From: Alcaligenaceae bacterium
GTDB taxonomy: Bacteria > Pseudomonadota > Gammaproteobacteria > Burkholderiales > Burkholderiaceae_B
Assembly: GCA_012839585.1 (NCBI GenBank)
Contig: DUNB01000113.1
Span: forward strand, 1-64,000
Length of the DNA: 64,000 bases
Direction: 5' to 3'
Below are positions 9,206 to 19,455 of this stretch, in pieces. The translations under genes were made by a program, and so were the position numbers. A model generated the notes under the pieces. The model made no database searches, was not told where the DNA came from, and saw only the letters and a list, made by a program, of their open reading frames with translations. The first letter of the stretch is position 1. The number at the start of each line of letters is the position of its first letter.

Positions 9206-12200
9206 TTAGTTGGAGTTGGTTTCTACCAATTCTAAGGCCTCGTTAGTTGGCTGTGCAACGGGTTTGCGTGGACGACCCAGTTTAACGGGCGGCTCCACCA
9301 CAGGTTGAACCTGATCAGCGCGTGTTTGCACCAATTCCAAACCAGCTTGTTCTAAAACAGGGGCTAGTTCTGTTGGGTCAAACACAACCGTGCTGGCAGT
9401 TGCGGGCTCAGCGGCTACCTCAGCAGGTGCTTCGGCCTGTGTGGTCGCTTGAGCGACCGCTGTGGCTTCTGCGGCAGGCTGGCTAGCAGGTTCTGCTTGT
9501 GCTTCGGCGACGGGCTCAGAGGAGGTCTCTACAACAGTGCTGGCCTCGGTCGGCTCCGTGGTGTCGGAGACTTGAGCTGGGGCGGCAGTCGTTTGCACCT
9601 GTGTGAGCTCGGTTTCAGCCTGAACGTGAGGTTCAGTTTGAGTGGTTGGCTCAGCAGGGGCTTCTACCGGAGCTTCGGTCGCTTCGACGTTTGTCTCAGT
9701 GGCCTCGGAAACAAACTTAGGCTCTTCACCTGTTTCGACTTGTAGCAAAGGCTCGGCCACGATGGGTTCAGCCCAGCGAGAGCGAGGGTTGCGACCTACA
9801 GGTTGGGCAGGCTCTGGCTCGACGGGAGCGGCTTGAGTGGTCTGCACTAACTGTAATCCCGCTTGTGCCAAATCAGCTTGTAGCTCGTCCACAGACGTCG
9901 TAGTTACAGGGGTTTCTGCGACTGGCTCTGGGGTGCTGACCTCTGGCTGCGTTGAAGTGACTTCTGGCGCAGGAGCTTCAGTAGGCGTCACCTCTGGAGC
10001 AGGAGCTGCGACAGGCGTAGTGGCTTTTTGCTTTGCTTTAGCATCGCTAGTAACGGTTTCCACTACCACTTCTAGGGGCGTCGTGGTGTCCACTTCATCT
10101 TGCTCTAGGACTTTGGCGTCAAAGCGAGGGGTCTCGTGGGGCACAAACTGGGTTGTCGTGGTGTCCTCTTTTTCCTCGGAGCTTGTGCTGGTGTTTTCCA
10201 CTACGGCACTGGTCTCTACTGGACGACGGCTACGACGACTGCGGCGGCGACGGCTGCGACGACGCTCAGATGGTTGATCGTCCTCGTCTTCGTCGTTTTG
10301 AGGTGCTACTGCGCTGTGCTCTAGTTCCTCGTCCTGATCCCTTTGCCCTCTAGTGGGTTTAGGAGTGGGTGCTGCGGCAGAGGCGGATGAGTTCTCATCA
10401 GACTCCGCGCTAGGGTCGAGCTGTTGATTTTGAATCTGTTGCTCGTCTACTGGTGCATGATCACGACGACGGTTGCGAGGGCTACGACGGCGGCGACGGT
10501 TGTTAGACTGCTCTTGACTCTCATCGGTGGAGGAGGCCTCGATCACCGGTACTACCGCCTCAGCTTTATGTGGTTGGCGGCGTGAGCGTGAAGGACGCGC
10601 CTTAGTATCGACGACGGCTTTAGGATCGGTAGGATCAGGGCGACGCTCGGATTTAGCGCGGTTTTGACGCTGACGATCGCCATGATGACGGCGCTCGTTT
10701 TTATGACGAGGAGGGCGTTTCTGCGTGGTTGTTTCCGAGCTTTCGGCGGCCTTTTCCTCATTGGCAGCGGGCGCTGCGGTTAAGGACTTAAACCAAGCAC
10801 CAATGCGAGCCAAAAAGCCAACGGAAGGCGCTTTTTCTGGTGTGGCAGTAGAGCCTGGAGCCGGTTGCGCCGGAGTGATGCCTTTGACGAGGGCCTCGGG
10901 ACGCGGTTTGATCTCGTGAGTGCGATGTGGGGTAAGCGTGGTTTCCTCTTCGGGCTTGACCTGCTCGAAGCTGATTTTTAGCTCATCAAGACGAGGGTCG
11001 TCATGACGTAAGCGCTCAATGATGTGATGTGGCGTCTCGAGATTTTTGTTTGGAATCAGCGTCAGTCCTACATTGAGACGTGATTCAATCTTTGTAATAT
11101 CACTGCGTTTTTCGTTGAGCAGGTAGGTGGCCACATCTACGGGCAATTGAGCATGAATGGCCGCCGTGCCTTCTTTCATGGCTTCTTCTTGGAGCAGGCG
11201 TAAAACGTGTAACGCACTGGACTCTGCATCACGGATCACACCGGTACCCGTACAACGAGGACAGGTGACGTGAGAGCCTTCGTTCAAAGCGGGGCGTAGA
11301 CGTTGGCGTGATAACTCCATCAAGCCAAAGCGTGAGATTTTGCCCATTTGTACGCGGGCTCTGTCTACATGGAGTGCGTCACGTAAGCGTTGTTCTACGG
11401 CGCGTTGGTTTTTGCTGTCTTCCATGTCAATGAAGTCAATGACAATCAGACCACCTAAGTCACGTAAACGTAACTGACGAGCCACCTCTTCGGCGGCCTC
11501 GAGGTTTGTGCGTAAGGCGGTTTCCTCGATGTCTGCGCCGCGGGTAGAGCGCGCCGAGTTCACATCAATGGCAACCAAGGCCTCGGTGTGATCGATGACC
11601 ACAGCACCGCCGGAGGGGAGCTGTACGGTACGTGAGTAGGCCGTTTCAATTTGGTTTTCGATTTGGAATCGAGAAAACAACGGAATGTCATCGCGGTACA
11701 TTTTGACGCGGTTGACGTTATCTGGCATCACCACGTTCATAAAGGCGGTGGCTTGTTCGTAAATGTCGTCCGTGTCGATCAGTATTTCGCCGATGTCTAG
11801 AGAGAAGTAGTCGCGAATAGCGCGAATAACTAGACTGGACTCTAAGTAGATCAGGATGGGAGCTGGGTTTTCTTTAGCTGCACCATCAATGGCAGACCAC
11901 AGTTGTAAGAGATAGTTTAAGTCCCACTGTAGTTCTTCTACGCTGCGACCAATACCTGCGGTGCGAGCAATAATGCTCATGCCCTGCGGTGTATTGAGCT
12001 GGTCCATGGCTTCGCGTAGCTCTTGACGCTCTTCGCCCTCTACGCGGCGCGATACACCGCCACCACGAGGGTTATTCGGCATCAACACCAAATAGCGACC
12101 GGCTAAGGAAATAAAGGTCGTTAGGGCCGCGCCTTTGTTGCCGCGCTCCTCTTTTTCGACCTGAATAATAAGCTCTTGGCCTTCGGTGAGTGCGTCTTGG

Positions 12201-12466
12201 ATGCGGGCGCCACGTACGTCTACGCCTTCTTTGAAGTAGGTGCGAGCGACCTCTTTAAACGGCAAAAAGCCATGACGATCTTCGCCATAGCTTACAAAAC
12301 AAGCCTCTAGACCGGGCTCAATGCGGGTGATAACTCCTTTGTAGATGTTGCCTTTGCGTTGTTCGCGTCCGGCGGATTCTATGTCGAGATCGATCAGCTT
12401 TTGACCGTCGACTATTGCAACACGTAGTTCTTCTTGGTGTGTTGCATTAAACAGCATGCGTTTCAT
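9206..12466 (-). CDS. rne: Ribonuclease E
   Basis: [31 protein letters not shown]1/5' sensor/DNase-I-like regions, CPRCTGTG zinc link, long Arg-rich and PAET-rich C-terminus. Confidence 0.97.
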   Translation of the reverse strand: MKRMLFNATHQEELRVAIVDGQKLIDLDIESAGREQRKGNIYKGVITRIEPGLEACFVSYGEDRHGFLPFKEVARTYFKEGVDVRGARIQDALTEGQELIIQVEKEERGNKGAALTTFISLAGRYLVLMPNNPRGGGVSRRVEGEERQELREAMDQLNTPQGMSIIARTAGIGRSVEELQWDLNYLLQLWSAIDGAAKENPAPILIYLESSLVIRAIRDYFSLDIGEILIDTDDIYEQATAFMNVVMPDNVNRVKMYRDDIPLFSRFQIENQIETAYSRTVQLPSGGAVVIDHTEALVAIDVNSARSTRGADIEETALRTNLEAAEEVARQLRLRDLGGLIVIDFIDMEDSKNQRAVEQRLRDALHVDRARVQMGKISRFGLMELSRQRLRPALNEGSHVTCPRCTGTGVIRDAESSALHVLRLLQEEAMKEGTAAIHAQLPVDVATYLLNEKRSDITKIESRLNVGLTLIPNKNLETPHHIIERLRHDDPRLDELKISFEQVKPEEETTLTPHRTHEIKPRPEALVKGITPAQPAPGSTATPEKAPSVGFLARIGAWFKSLTAAPAANEEKAAESSETTTQKRPPRHKNERRHHGDRQRQNRAKSERRPDPTDPKAVVDTKARPSRSRRQPHKAEAVVPVIEASSTDESQEQSNNRRRRRSPRNRRRDHAPVDEQQIQNQQLDPSAESDENSSASAAAPTPKPTRGQRDQDEELEHSAVAPQNDEDEDDQPSERRRSRRRRSRRSRRPVETSAVVENTSTSSEEKEDTTTTQFVPHETPRFDAKVLEQDEVDTTTPLEVVVETVTSDAKAKQKATTPVAAPAPEVTPTEAPAPEVTSTQPEVSTPEPVAETPVTTTSVDELQADLAQAGLQLVQTTQAAPVEPEPAQPVGRNPRSRWAEPIVAEPLLQVETGEEPKFVSEATETNVEATEAPVEAPAEPTTQTEPHVQAETELTQVQTTAAPAQVSDTTEPTEASTVVETSSEPVAEAQAEPASQPAAEATAVAQATTQAEAPAEVAAEPATASTVVFDPTELAPVLEQAGLELVQTRADQVQPVVEPPVKLGRPRKPVAQPTNEALELVETNSN

Positions 12467-12687
12467 GAATGAAATTCTCCGTAGTCATAGCGCGCAGACA
12501 ATCGGCGCGCGACCGCGGGTCACTCGGTGTGTGGCACTGCAAGGGCTGCAAAGAAGTGGGCGAATATAAATTACGCGATGCCCACACTTTGTCGAATGGG
12601 CACAGCGCGTGGATATTTACGCAGTTCAATCAGCAGACGGGTCATTTTCACAATAGTGTTTGACGAATAAAAAATTGCTGGGAACCA

Positions 12688-12712
12688 CCGTTGTGTTTGT
12701 AATGCACAACGG
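12688..12712 (-). promoter_or_regulatory. Hairpin in rne 5' leader region
   Basis: CCGTTGTG-9 nt-CACAACGG in the ~490-bp rne/rluC divergent intergenic region. Confidence 0.4.
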
Positions 12713-12953
12713 GTGCTAAATTCTGTTTACAGCGACAACTTGGCAGATATTCAGTGCCGCACGCGGGTGGCGTACAAAAAGACCTGTGCGGAGCGTGTTA
12801 ACCGCATCTGTGTCTTTGTATCGCCCCGGCGACCTTATGACCCGAAAACTGTGCACAATACGTATTACAATAAATACTTTTACGGCTAGCGGAGACGCAC
12901 CTTGCATCTCTACGTCTAGCGGTGTCACAGTTCCCATAGGCTGAGGCGATTAT

Positions 12954-13922
12954 ATGCCTCTTTTGAGTATGAGAAAACCATTAGCAGTGAAAAAGACCAT
13001 ACCGCAAGTGCGGATGATAGAAATAAGTGCCGAGTGGGCCGGACAGCGTCTGGACAATTTTCTGGTGCGTGAGTGCAAAGGTGTGCCCAAAAGCCATATC
13101 TATAAAGCCATACGTAGCGGGCAGGTGCGCGTTAATAAAGGACGAGTAAAAAATGAGTATCGCCTCGAGGCAGGTGATGTGTTGCGTATCCCCCCCATGC
13201 GTTTGCCGGACCCAGATGCTAAACCCGTGGTGCCTGGCGCCCAGTTCCCTATAGTGTTCGAAGATGACTACCTATTAGTCATTGATAAACCCGAAGGGGT
13301 AGCGGTGCATGGTGGTAGCGGGGTGTCGTTTGGGGTGATCGAGCAATTACGCGCTGCTAGACCTGAGGCGAAATTCTTAGAACTAGGCCATCGCTTGGAT
13401 AGGGATACTTCAGGGTTGCTGATTATTGTGAAGCGCCGCAGTGCATTGGTAGCCGTGCACGATATGTTTAGAAATGGGCAGATTGATAAGTTCTACCAAG
13501 CCTTGGTTGAGGGCGATTGGGTCAATGACCGTCAGCATATCAAAGCCCCTTTGTTGCGTTGGATGACGGCCTCAGGAGAGCGTCGCGTGCGTGTTGATCC
13601 CGAAGGCAAGCCCTCACACACCATCATCTCTTTATTACAACGCTTTGGGCGTTATAGTCTAATAGAGGCTGAATTAAAAACAGGTCGTACGCATCAAATT
13701 CGCGTGCATTTGGCCCATACCGGCTTTCCTATTGTGGGCGATGATAAATATGGCTCCGACGAGGTGCGAGCCCATTTTGCTCGTTTGGGCTTTAAACGCA
13801 TGTTTTTGCACTCGGCACGCCTGCGGATGCAGCATCCCATTACCGAACAATGGCTAGAGCTCGAGGCTCCGCTGCCTACACCCTGTGTAAATATTATTCA
13901 TACTTTGGAGACTCAGCAGTGA
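12954..13922 (+). CDS. rluC: 23S rRNA pseudouridine synthase RluC
   Basis: S4-like RLDNFLV..., catalytic HRLDRDTSGLLIIVKR. Confidence 0.93.
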   Translation: MPLLSMRKPLAVKKTIPQVRMIEISAEWAGQRLDNFLVRECKGVPKSHIYKAIRSGQVRVNKGRVKNEYRLEAGDVLRIPPMRLPDPDAKPVVPGAQFPIVFEDDYLLVIDKPEGVAVHGGSGVSFGVIEQLRAARPEAKFLELGHRLDRDTSGLLIIVKRRSALVAVHDMFRNGQIDKFYQALVEGDWVNDRQHIKAPLLRWMTASGERRVRVDPEGKPSHTIISLLQRFGRYSLIEAELKTGRTHQIRVHLAHTGFPIVGDDKYGSDEVRAHFARLGFKRMFLHSARLRMQHPITEQWLELEAPLPTPCVNIIHTLETQQ

Positions 13923-14575
13923 AGCATTACGACGCCGTTATTTTTGATTGGGATGGAACCTTAATGGATTCCACTTTTTCTATTGTCGAGTCGATTCAGC
14001 TTGCTAGTGCCGATGTGGGCTTGCCGGTACCGTCAACGATGCAAGCCAGCTGGATTATTGGCTTGTCTTTGGAGTCTGGTCTCTATAAGGCGGTGCCTGA
14101 GCTCACAGCAGACTTGATGCCGGCATTTATAGAGCGTTATAGGCACCACTTTTTTCAGCGGGATAAATCCATCAAAATGTTTGATGGCGCAGTGCCTATG
14201 TTGGCCGAGTTACGACAACGTACGATTCCTATTAGCGTGGCTACAGGTAAGAGTCGTGTCGGCTTAGACAGAGTGTTACGCGCTGTTGAGCTGGTGGATT
14301 ATTTTAATACCACCCGCTGTGCCGATGAAACGCAAAGCAAGCCGGACCCGCAGATGCTGCATGAAATTATGTGGGAATTGGACTTGGAGCCCGAGCGTGT
14401 CTTGATGGTGGGCGATACCACGCATGATATTCACATGGCTCACAATGCGGGTATGGATAGTTTGGCCGTGACCTACGGGGCGCATGATGTGCCCACCTTG
14501 GAAAAATCCGAACCCACGGTGATTGTAGAGTCTGTGCCAGAAATGCGAGAGTGGATTTTTAGGCGGCTGAGCTAA
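13919..14575 (+). CDS. HAD-superfamily hydrolase (phosphoglycolate phosphatase-like), GTG start overlapping rluC stop
   Basis: DAVIFDWDGTLMDS, GKSRVGLDRVL, MVGDTTHDIHMAHNAGM. Confidence 0.9.
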   Translation: MKHYDAVIFDWDGTLMDSTFSIVESIQLASADVGLPVPSTMQASWIIGLSLESGLYKAVPELTADLMPAFIERYRHHFFQRDKSIKMFDGAVPMLAELRQRTIPISVATGKSRVGLDRVLRAVELVDYFNTTRCADETQSKPDPQMLHEIMWELDLEPERVLMVGDTTHDIHMAHNAGMDSLAVTYGAHDVPTLEKSEPTVIVESVPEMREWIFRRLS

Positions 14576-14591
14576 TTGTTTTTTAATATTT

Positions 14592-14615
14592 AAAAGGGCC
14601 TATAAAGGCCCTTTT
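14592..14615. terminator. Bidirectional terminator
   Basis: AAAAGGGCCT-ATAA-AGGCCCTTTT. Confidence 0.85.
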
Positions 14616-14621
14616 CCCATT

Positions 14622-15299
14622 TTATAAACTCAGTTTTTCAGTGGTTTTCTTTGCTGCGGCTTTGACGGCTTGGATTGCCCTGTCAATATTAAGTCCTTCC
14701 ATGGCCACCACGCCTATACAGCTTTCTGGAAATAGTTCTGTAGAGTAGGTGCGTATTGGACAGGCTACTCCAATAGCGCCTTTTTGTAATACACCCTGAG
14801 TCAAACTATAGCCTTGCTCTCTTGCCAAGATGATTTCTTGACTATCTGCTGAGTGAGGTGGCCGCCCAGACAGTATCGCTATACCTGCAGCTCCTTTCTC
14901 TAGTGGGTGTTGGCTGCCTACTCGATATCCCACTTGTAAAAAAACGTCTTTGGGCTCTTCTACCATGATGACGTAGCAATTATCTCCCTGTGCTATAGAA
15001 ATAAAAGCGGTAGCAGCAGTGGTGTGAGCCAAATCAATCAGTAAAGGGCGAGCTATCTCACGGAACTGAGGCTGAAAACGATAAGAAAACAGCACTGCTG
15101 CCGCTCCTAATCGCAAATGCCCTGTTTTCATTCTTGTAATCAAACCGTGCCCCTCGAGGGTGTTGGCGATTCGATAAGCAATGGCGCGATTGATGGAAAG
15201 CGCTGCTGCTACCTCACTGACTGTCATACCTCTTTCTGACTGAGAAATGAGCTCAAGTGCTACAAGGCCTCGGTCTAGCGTTTGCAACGTATTCTTCAT
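14622..15299 (-). CDS. IclR-family transcriptional regulator
   Basis: N-terminal wHTH (LDRGLVALELISQSERGMTVSEVAAALSINRAIAYRIANTLEGHGLI) plus IclR effector domain. Confidence 0.92.
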   Translation of the reverse strand: MKNTLQTLDRGLVALELISQSERGMTVSEVAAALSINRAIAYRIANTLEGHGLITRMKTGHLRLGAAAVLFSYRFQPQFREIARPLLIDLAHTTAATAFISIAQGDNCYVIMVEEPKDVFLQVGYRVGSQHPLEKGAAGIAILSGRPPHSADSQEIILAREQGYSLTQGVLQKGAIGVACPIRTYSTELFPESCIGVVAMEGLNIDRAIQAVKAAAKKTTEKLSL

Positions 15300-15432
15300 A
15301 GCGATTTTTATTTGATAAATATAGGTGTTAGGAATGTTGTGTGTTGTATCGCGTTAGCTTGTCAGCTCAAAGGATGAGCCTTTTATTGTATATAAAAGAT
15401 GATTTTGAGTGTTTTCCCCTAGCTGTTCTCGG

Positions 15433-15488
15433 TTGACTCACTTTTCTTAATGACTCCATAATTAAAGCATATTTTCCTTTAAAAGGAA
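15433..15488 (+). promoter_or_regulatory. Putative sigma70 promoter plus palindromic operator for the P450 operon
   Basis: TTGACT-18-CATAAT (15433-15438/15457-15462), then TTCCTTT-A-AAAGGAA (15474-15488). Confidence 0.5.
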
Positions 15489-15520
15489 TTGATTGTTCGA
15501 TAAAAGTAAAAGGTGGGGTT

Positions 15521-17857
15521 GTGACAGATCAAATTATAGATAAAGCAAGACGAGGTGGTTGTCCTTTTCATCATTCATCAGATAGCGCAGTGGCACCAAA
15601 TGGAGTGCCAATCTCTCAGGCAGCGCAAAAATTTGACCCCTTTGAGCCTGGCTACATGAAAAATCCAGCGGCTTTTTTAGCAAGGTTTCGGGAAGAGGAG
15701 CCAGTTTTTTATAGTCCTGAGCTAGGGTATTGGGTCGTAACACGTTACAGCGATGTTAAAGAGGTATTCAGAAATAGCGCGGTTTTCTCTCCAGCGAATG
15801 CTTTAGAGAAAATCACCCCTTTTTCTGAACAAGCTAATGCCGTGTTAAAGAAACACAATTATGGGATGGCCCGAACTTTAGTGAATGAGGATGAGCCTGC
15901 TCATATGGAGCGCAGGCGAGCCTTGATGTATTCTTTTTCCCCAGAAGAGCTAGCCAAACATGAGCCAATGGTTAGACGCTTGGCTAAGGAGTACGTGGAC
16001 CGGTTTATAAATAACGGCCAAGCTGACCTAGTAAATGAGATGCTCTGGGAAATCCCATTAACGGTAGCGTTACATTTTTTAGGTGTACCGGAAGAGGATA
16101 TGAATACTTTGCGCAAATATTCAATTGCGCATACGGTGAATACATGGGGGAAGCCGACAGAGGAGGAGCAGGTTCAGGTTGCCGAGGCTGTGGGCAACTT
16201 TTGGAATTACTCCGGTAAGGTGTTGGAGAAGATGCGTGAAGACCCATCTGGAAATGGCTGGATGGAATACGCTATACGCCGCCAAAAAGAACTACCAGAT
16301 GTTATTACCGATTCCTACTTGCACTCTATGATGATGGCGGGAATAGTGGCTGCCCATGAAACCACCGCGCATGCTACAGCAAATGCTATCAAACTCTTAC
16401 TAGAGAATCGTAAAGAATGGGAGCGAATTTGTGCAGATCCTAGCTTAATTCCACTGACTGTAGAAGAATGTTTGCGTCATTCGGGCTCTATTGTGGCATG
16501 GCGTCGAGTCGCGATGGCCGATGTGGAGGTTGGGGGCGTGCATATTCCTAAAGGCGGCAAACTTCTCATTTCAAATGCCTCCGCAAATCATGATATTCGT
16601 CATTTTGAAGATCCTCACTCCATAGATATTTATAGAGATAACGTTGCCGAGCACTTAAGTTTTGGTTATGGAACACATCAGTGTATGGGCATGAATTTAG
16701 CCCGTATGGAAATGTGTATTTTTCTTGAGGAACTGAGTGCGCGCTTACCTCATATGCGCCTTGTGCCGAATCAGGAGTTTACGTACCTAGCTAATACCTC
16801 GTTCCGTGGTCCTGAGCATTTGCTCGTGGAGTGGGATGTGAGTCTCAACCCTAAAAACACAGAGTCTCGTGAAGAGGTAGTCATTAAAACGGGCGCCCCT
16901 TCTAAAAACTTACTGTACAGAGAGGTGGTGGTAAAAGAGATAAAAGCAGAGGCGGAAGATATTGTTCGTTTGACGTTGACTCTTGCTAATGGAGAGGACT
17001 TTCCCCAATGGACTCCAGGTGCTCACATTGATTTGATGTTTGGAGACTTTAGTCGCAAGTACTCTTTATGTGGTGCTTTGGATAATCGTAAAGAACTACA
17101 AATTGCTGTCCTTAAAGAAGATTTAGGTCGAGGAGGCTCTCGTTATCTGCATCAACATATCAAGGTGGGTGATACGCTCAAAATTAAAGGTCCAAAGAAT
17201 AATTTTCAGCTTCAGCCTAAGGCCGAAAAATATATTTTGATTGCGGGTGGGATTGGAATTACACCAATTATTTCTATGGCTGATGCGCTTAAGAGCGCTG
17301 GCTTGGCGTATGAGATTCACTATGCGGGGAGATCTGAAGCTGCCATGGCGTTTTTGACGCGAGTGCGGCGCGATCATGGGTCAGTATTGAAATGCTGGGT
17401 AGGTGAACAAGGAATGCGTTTAGCTCTACCGCAGGTTGTCGCCAATATGAAGGACTCCATGCAGATTTACGTGTGTGGTCCTGAGCGTATGATTCAAGAG
17501 TTAGAGGGTTTATGTGAGAACTTGCCTCGCTCTGTATTGCATTTCGAGCACTTCAGTGCCTCAGCCGAGTTGCTAGATCGCAGTAATGATAGTGAGTTTG
17601 AGGTGTTTTTAGAAAACTCTAATCTTCAGTTACGTGTTCAGCCAGGACAAACATTACTCGAAGTGTTACTCGAAGCGGGGGTGGAGATTGACTATGACTG
17701 TAAGGAGGGATTGTGTGGTAGCTGTGAGGTGGTAGTCACTGAAGGAGACATAGAGCACAGAGATAATGTGTTGTCGCGAGCTGAAAAAGCAAAAGGGCGC
17801 AGCATGATGACATGTTGCTCCAGAGCAAAAAGCAAAAAAATTAAGATAGCCCTATAA
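15521..17857 (+). CDS. Self-sufficient cytochrome P450 fused to a phthalate-dioxygenase-reductase-like FMN/NAD(P)H/[2Fe-2S] module (CYP116B-like)
   Basis: Heme ligand motif FGYGTHQCMG, I-helix AAHETTA, ExxR-containing helix VEECLRHS region, reductase GGIGITPI, ferredoxin CKEGLCGSC...C. Confidence 0.93.
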   Translation: MTDQIIDKARRGGCPFHHSSDSAVAPNGVPISQAAQKFDPFEPGYMKNPAAFLARFREEEPVFYSPELGYWVVTRYSDVKEVFRNSAVFSPANALEKITPFSEQANAVLKKHNYGMARTLVNEDEPAHMERRRALMYSFSPEELAKHEPMVRRLAKEYVDRFINNGQADLVNEMLWEIPLTVALHFLGVPEEDMNTLRKYSIAHTVNTWGKPTEEEQVQVAEAVGNFWNYSGKVLEKMREDPSGNGWMEYAIRRQKELPDVITDSYLHSMMMAGIVAAHETTAHATANAIKLLLENRKEWERICADPSLIPLTVEECLRHSGSIVAWRRVAMADVEVGGVHIPKGGKLLISNASANHDIRHFEDPHSIDIYRDNVAEHLSFGYGTHQCMGMNLARMEMCIFLEELSARLPHMRLVPNQEFTYLANTSFRGPEHLLVEWDVSLNPKNTESREEVVIKTGAPSKNLLYREVVVKEIKAEAEDIVRLTLTLANGEDFPQWTPGAHIDLMFGDFSRKYSLCGALDNRKELQIAVLKEDLGRGGSRYLHQHIKVGDTLKIKGPKNNFQLQPKAEKYILIAGGIGITPIISMADALKSAGLAYEIHYAGRSEAAMAFLTRVRRDHGSVLKCWVGEQGMRLALPQVVANMKDSMQIYVCGPERMIQELEGLCENLPRSVLHFEHFSASAELLDRSNDSEFEVFLENSNLQLRVQPGQTLLEVLLEAGVEIDYDCKEGLCGSCEVVVTEGDIEHRDNVLSRAEKAKGRSMMTCCSRAKSKKIKIAL

Positions 17858-17877
17858 AAAACATAAGGAGATGAGTA

Positions 17878-18912
17878 ATGTTTAAGCCAGTATTAAAAAG
17901 CCTAGCAATAGGTATAAGTTTAGGTTTTTCGATGGGAGTAAATGCTCAGGTTACGACACTAAATGTGGCGACTTGGCTACCACCTACGCACGTACAAAAT
18001 GAAGTGGTTTGGCCAACCTGGGCCTCATGGGTGGAGCAAGCTACCGAAGGGCGAGTAAAAGTAAATATTGAACGTACGTCTAGTAATCCTGCTCAGTTGT
18101 TTCAAATGGTAGAGGACGGTGTTGCAGATGCCTCTTTTAGCTTCCATGGTTTTGTGCCTGGTCGCTTTGCTCTGCAAGAAATCGTTGAGCTCCCGGGGTT
18201 AGGGGTCAATGCCGAAGCTGCCTCGGTCGCGCATTGGCGCATTAATGAAAAATATTTGAAACAAGCCGGTGAGCACGAAGGTCTGGAGTTACTTGCTTTG
18301 TTTACGCACGGGCCTGGGGTGATGCAGACCAACTTTCCTGTTTCTGGGCTAGATGACTTAAAAGGGAAGAAGATTCGGATAGGGGGTGGAGTGCAGGCGC
18401 AGATTGGTGAAAGACTCGGCGTTACCTCTGTGGCAGCCCCAGGAAATAAGGTCTATGAGCTTTTGCAACAAGGTGTAACGGACGGTGTGTTTATGCCGAT
18501 GAGCGAGCAGAAGGCTCAACGCTTGGCGGAGGTGGCTCCTTATGTCACGATTTTACCATCAGGTATGTACATGGGCAGTTTTGTCATGTTTATGAACCCT
18601 GAGTTTCTCGAGTCTTTAAGCGATAAGGATAGGAAGGCTATTTTGGCCGTTTCAGGTGAAAAACTATCCGCTATGGCTGGAAAGGAGTGGGATAGAGCTG
18701 ATCGTGAGGCCTTGGCCTATGCTAAAGAGCAAGGGGTAAAAGTAGTTGAGCTTAGCGCTACTGATGCTATCAACGTAGATTATTTGGAAAAGATGAAAGG
18801 TTTAGATGCTGACTGGGTAAGTCGCGTGAAAAACAAAAAACTGGATGCTATGGCAGCGCTAGATGATTTACGAGCGCAGGCGAAAGAGTACGCTGAAAGT
18901 CAGCAGCCTTAA
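17878..18912 (+). CDS. TRAP transporter substrate-binding protein (DctP family)
   Basis: Signal peptide; LDDLKGKKIRIGGG; LLQQGVTDGVFMP. Confidence 0.92.
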   Translation: MFKPVLKSLAIGISLGFSMGVNAQVTTLNVATWLPPTHVQNEVVWPTWASWVEQATEGRVKVNIERTSSNPAQLFQMVEDGVADASFSFHGFVPGRFALQEIVELPGLGVNAEAASVAHWRINEKYLKQAGEHEGLELLALFTHGPGVMQTNFPVSGLDDLKGKKIRIGGGVQAQIGERLGVTSVAAPGNKVYELLQQGVTDGVFMPMSEQKAQRLAEVAPYVTILPSGMYMGSFVMFMNPEFLESLSDKDRKAILAVSGEKLSAMAGKEWDRADREALAYAKEQGVKVVELSATDAINVDYLEKMKGLDADWVSRVKNKKLDAMAALDDLRAQAKEYAESQQP

Positions 18913-18927
18913 CGAAAAAGGAGTCTT

Positions 18928-19455
18928 ATGTCTTTTCGGACTTGGATGCGCTCCCAGTACGAGGAAAAAGGGCCAATGAAATGGTTGGCCTTTTTCTTTG
19001 AGTTGCTAGCTAGCGTGGCGCTATTTGGGTTAATGGCGATGACCTGTTTTGATGTGATTGGCCGTTATTTTTTTAATAGCCCGGTACGAGGCGGTACAGA
19101 GCTTACGGAGATGGGGTTAGCGATCGTTGTGTTTGCGGCCTTGCCAGTAGTGACTTGGCGTGGAGGACAAATCGTCGTTGATTTAATTGACCCTTATTTG
19201 AATGTACGAGTTTTGCGCTTATTAAGTGTGCTTGGCACTGTCATTATGACGGCTTCTTTATTTTATTTAGGTAATCGTATTTTTGACATTGCGGAGCGAG
19301 CACTACGCCGAGGGATTGTCACTGACTTTCTGGCTATACCTACTGGGTATTTGATTCAGTATATAGCTGTGATGAGTTGGGTGACGGCTGTCGGAGTGGC
19401 GACCTATGGCTTATATCGAGTTTGTACTAGCAAGGACGCAGGGGACGCATCATGA
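18928..19455 (+). CDS. TRAP transporter small permease (DctQ)
   Basis: Four TM segments; GRYFFNSPVRGGTELTEMGLAIVVFAALP. Confidence 0.92.
   Translation: MSFRTWMRSQYEEKGPMKWLAFFFELLASVALFGLMAMTCFDVIGRYFFNSPVRGGTELTEMGLAIVVFAALPVVTWRGGQIVVDLIDPYLNVRVLRLLSVLGTVIMTASLFYLGNRIFDIAERALRRGIVTDFLAIPTGYLIQYIAVMSWVTAVGVATYGLYRVCTSKDAGDAS

Noticed and set aside
9449-10353. Several + strand ORFs opposite the rne C-terminal region (e.g. 9837-10277, Ser/Val/Thr/Gly-rich)
   Set aside because: They are antisense shadows of the repetitive, biased rne tail; no start-site context or family resemblance.
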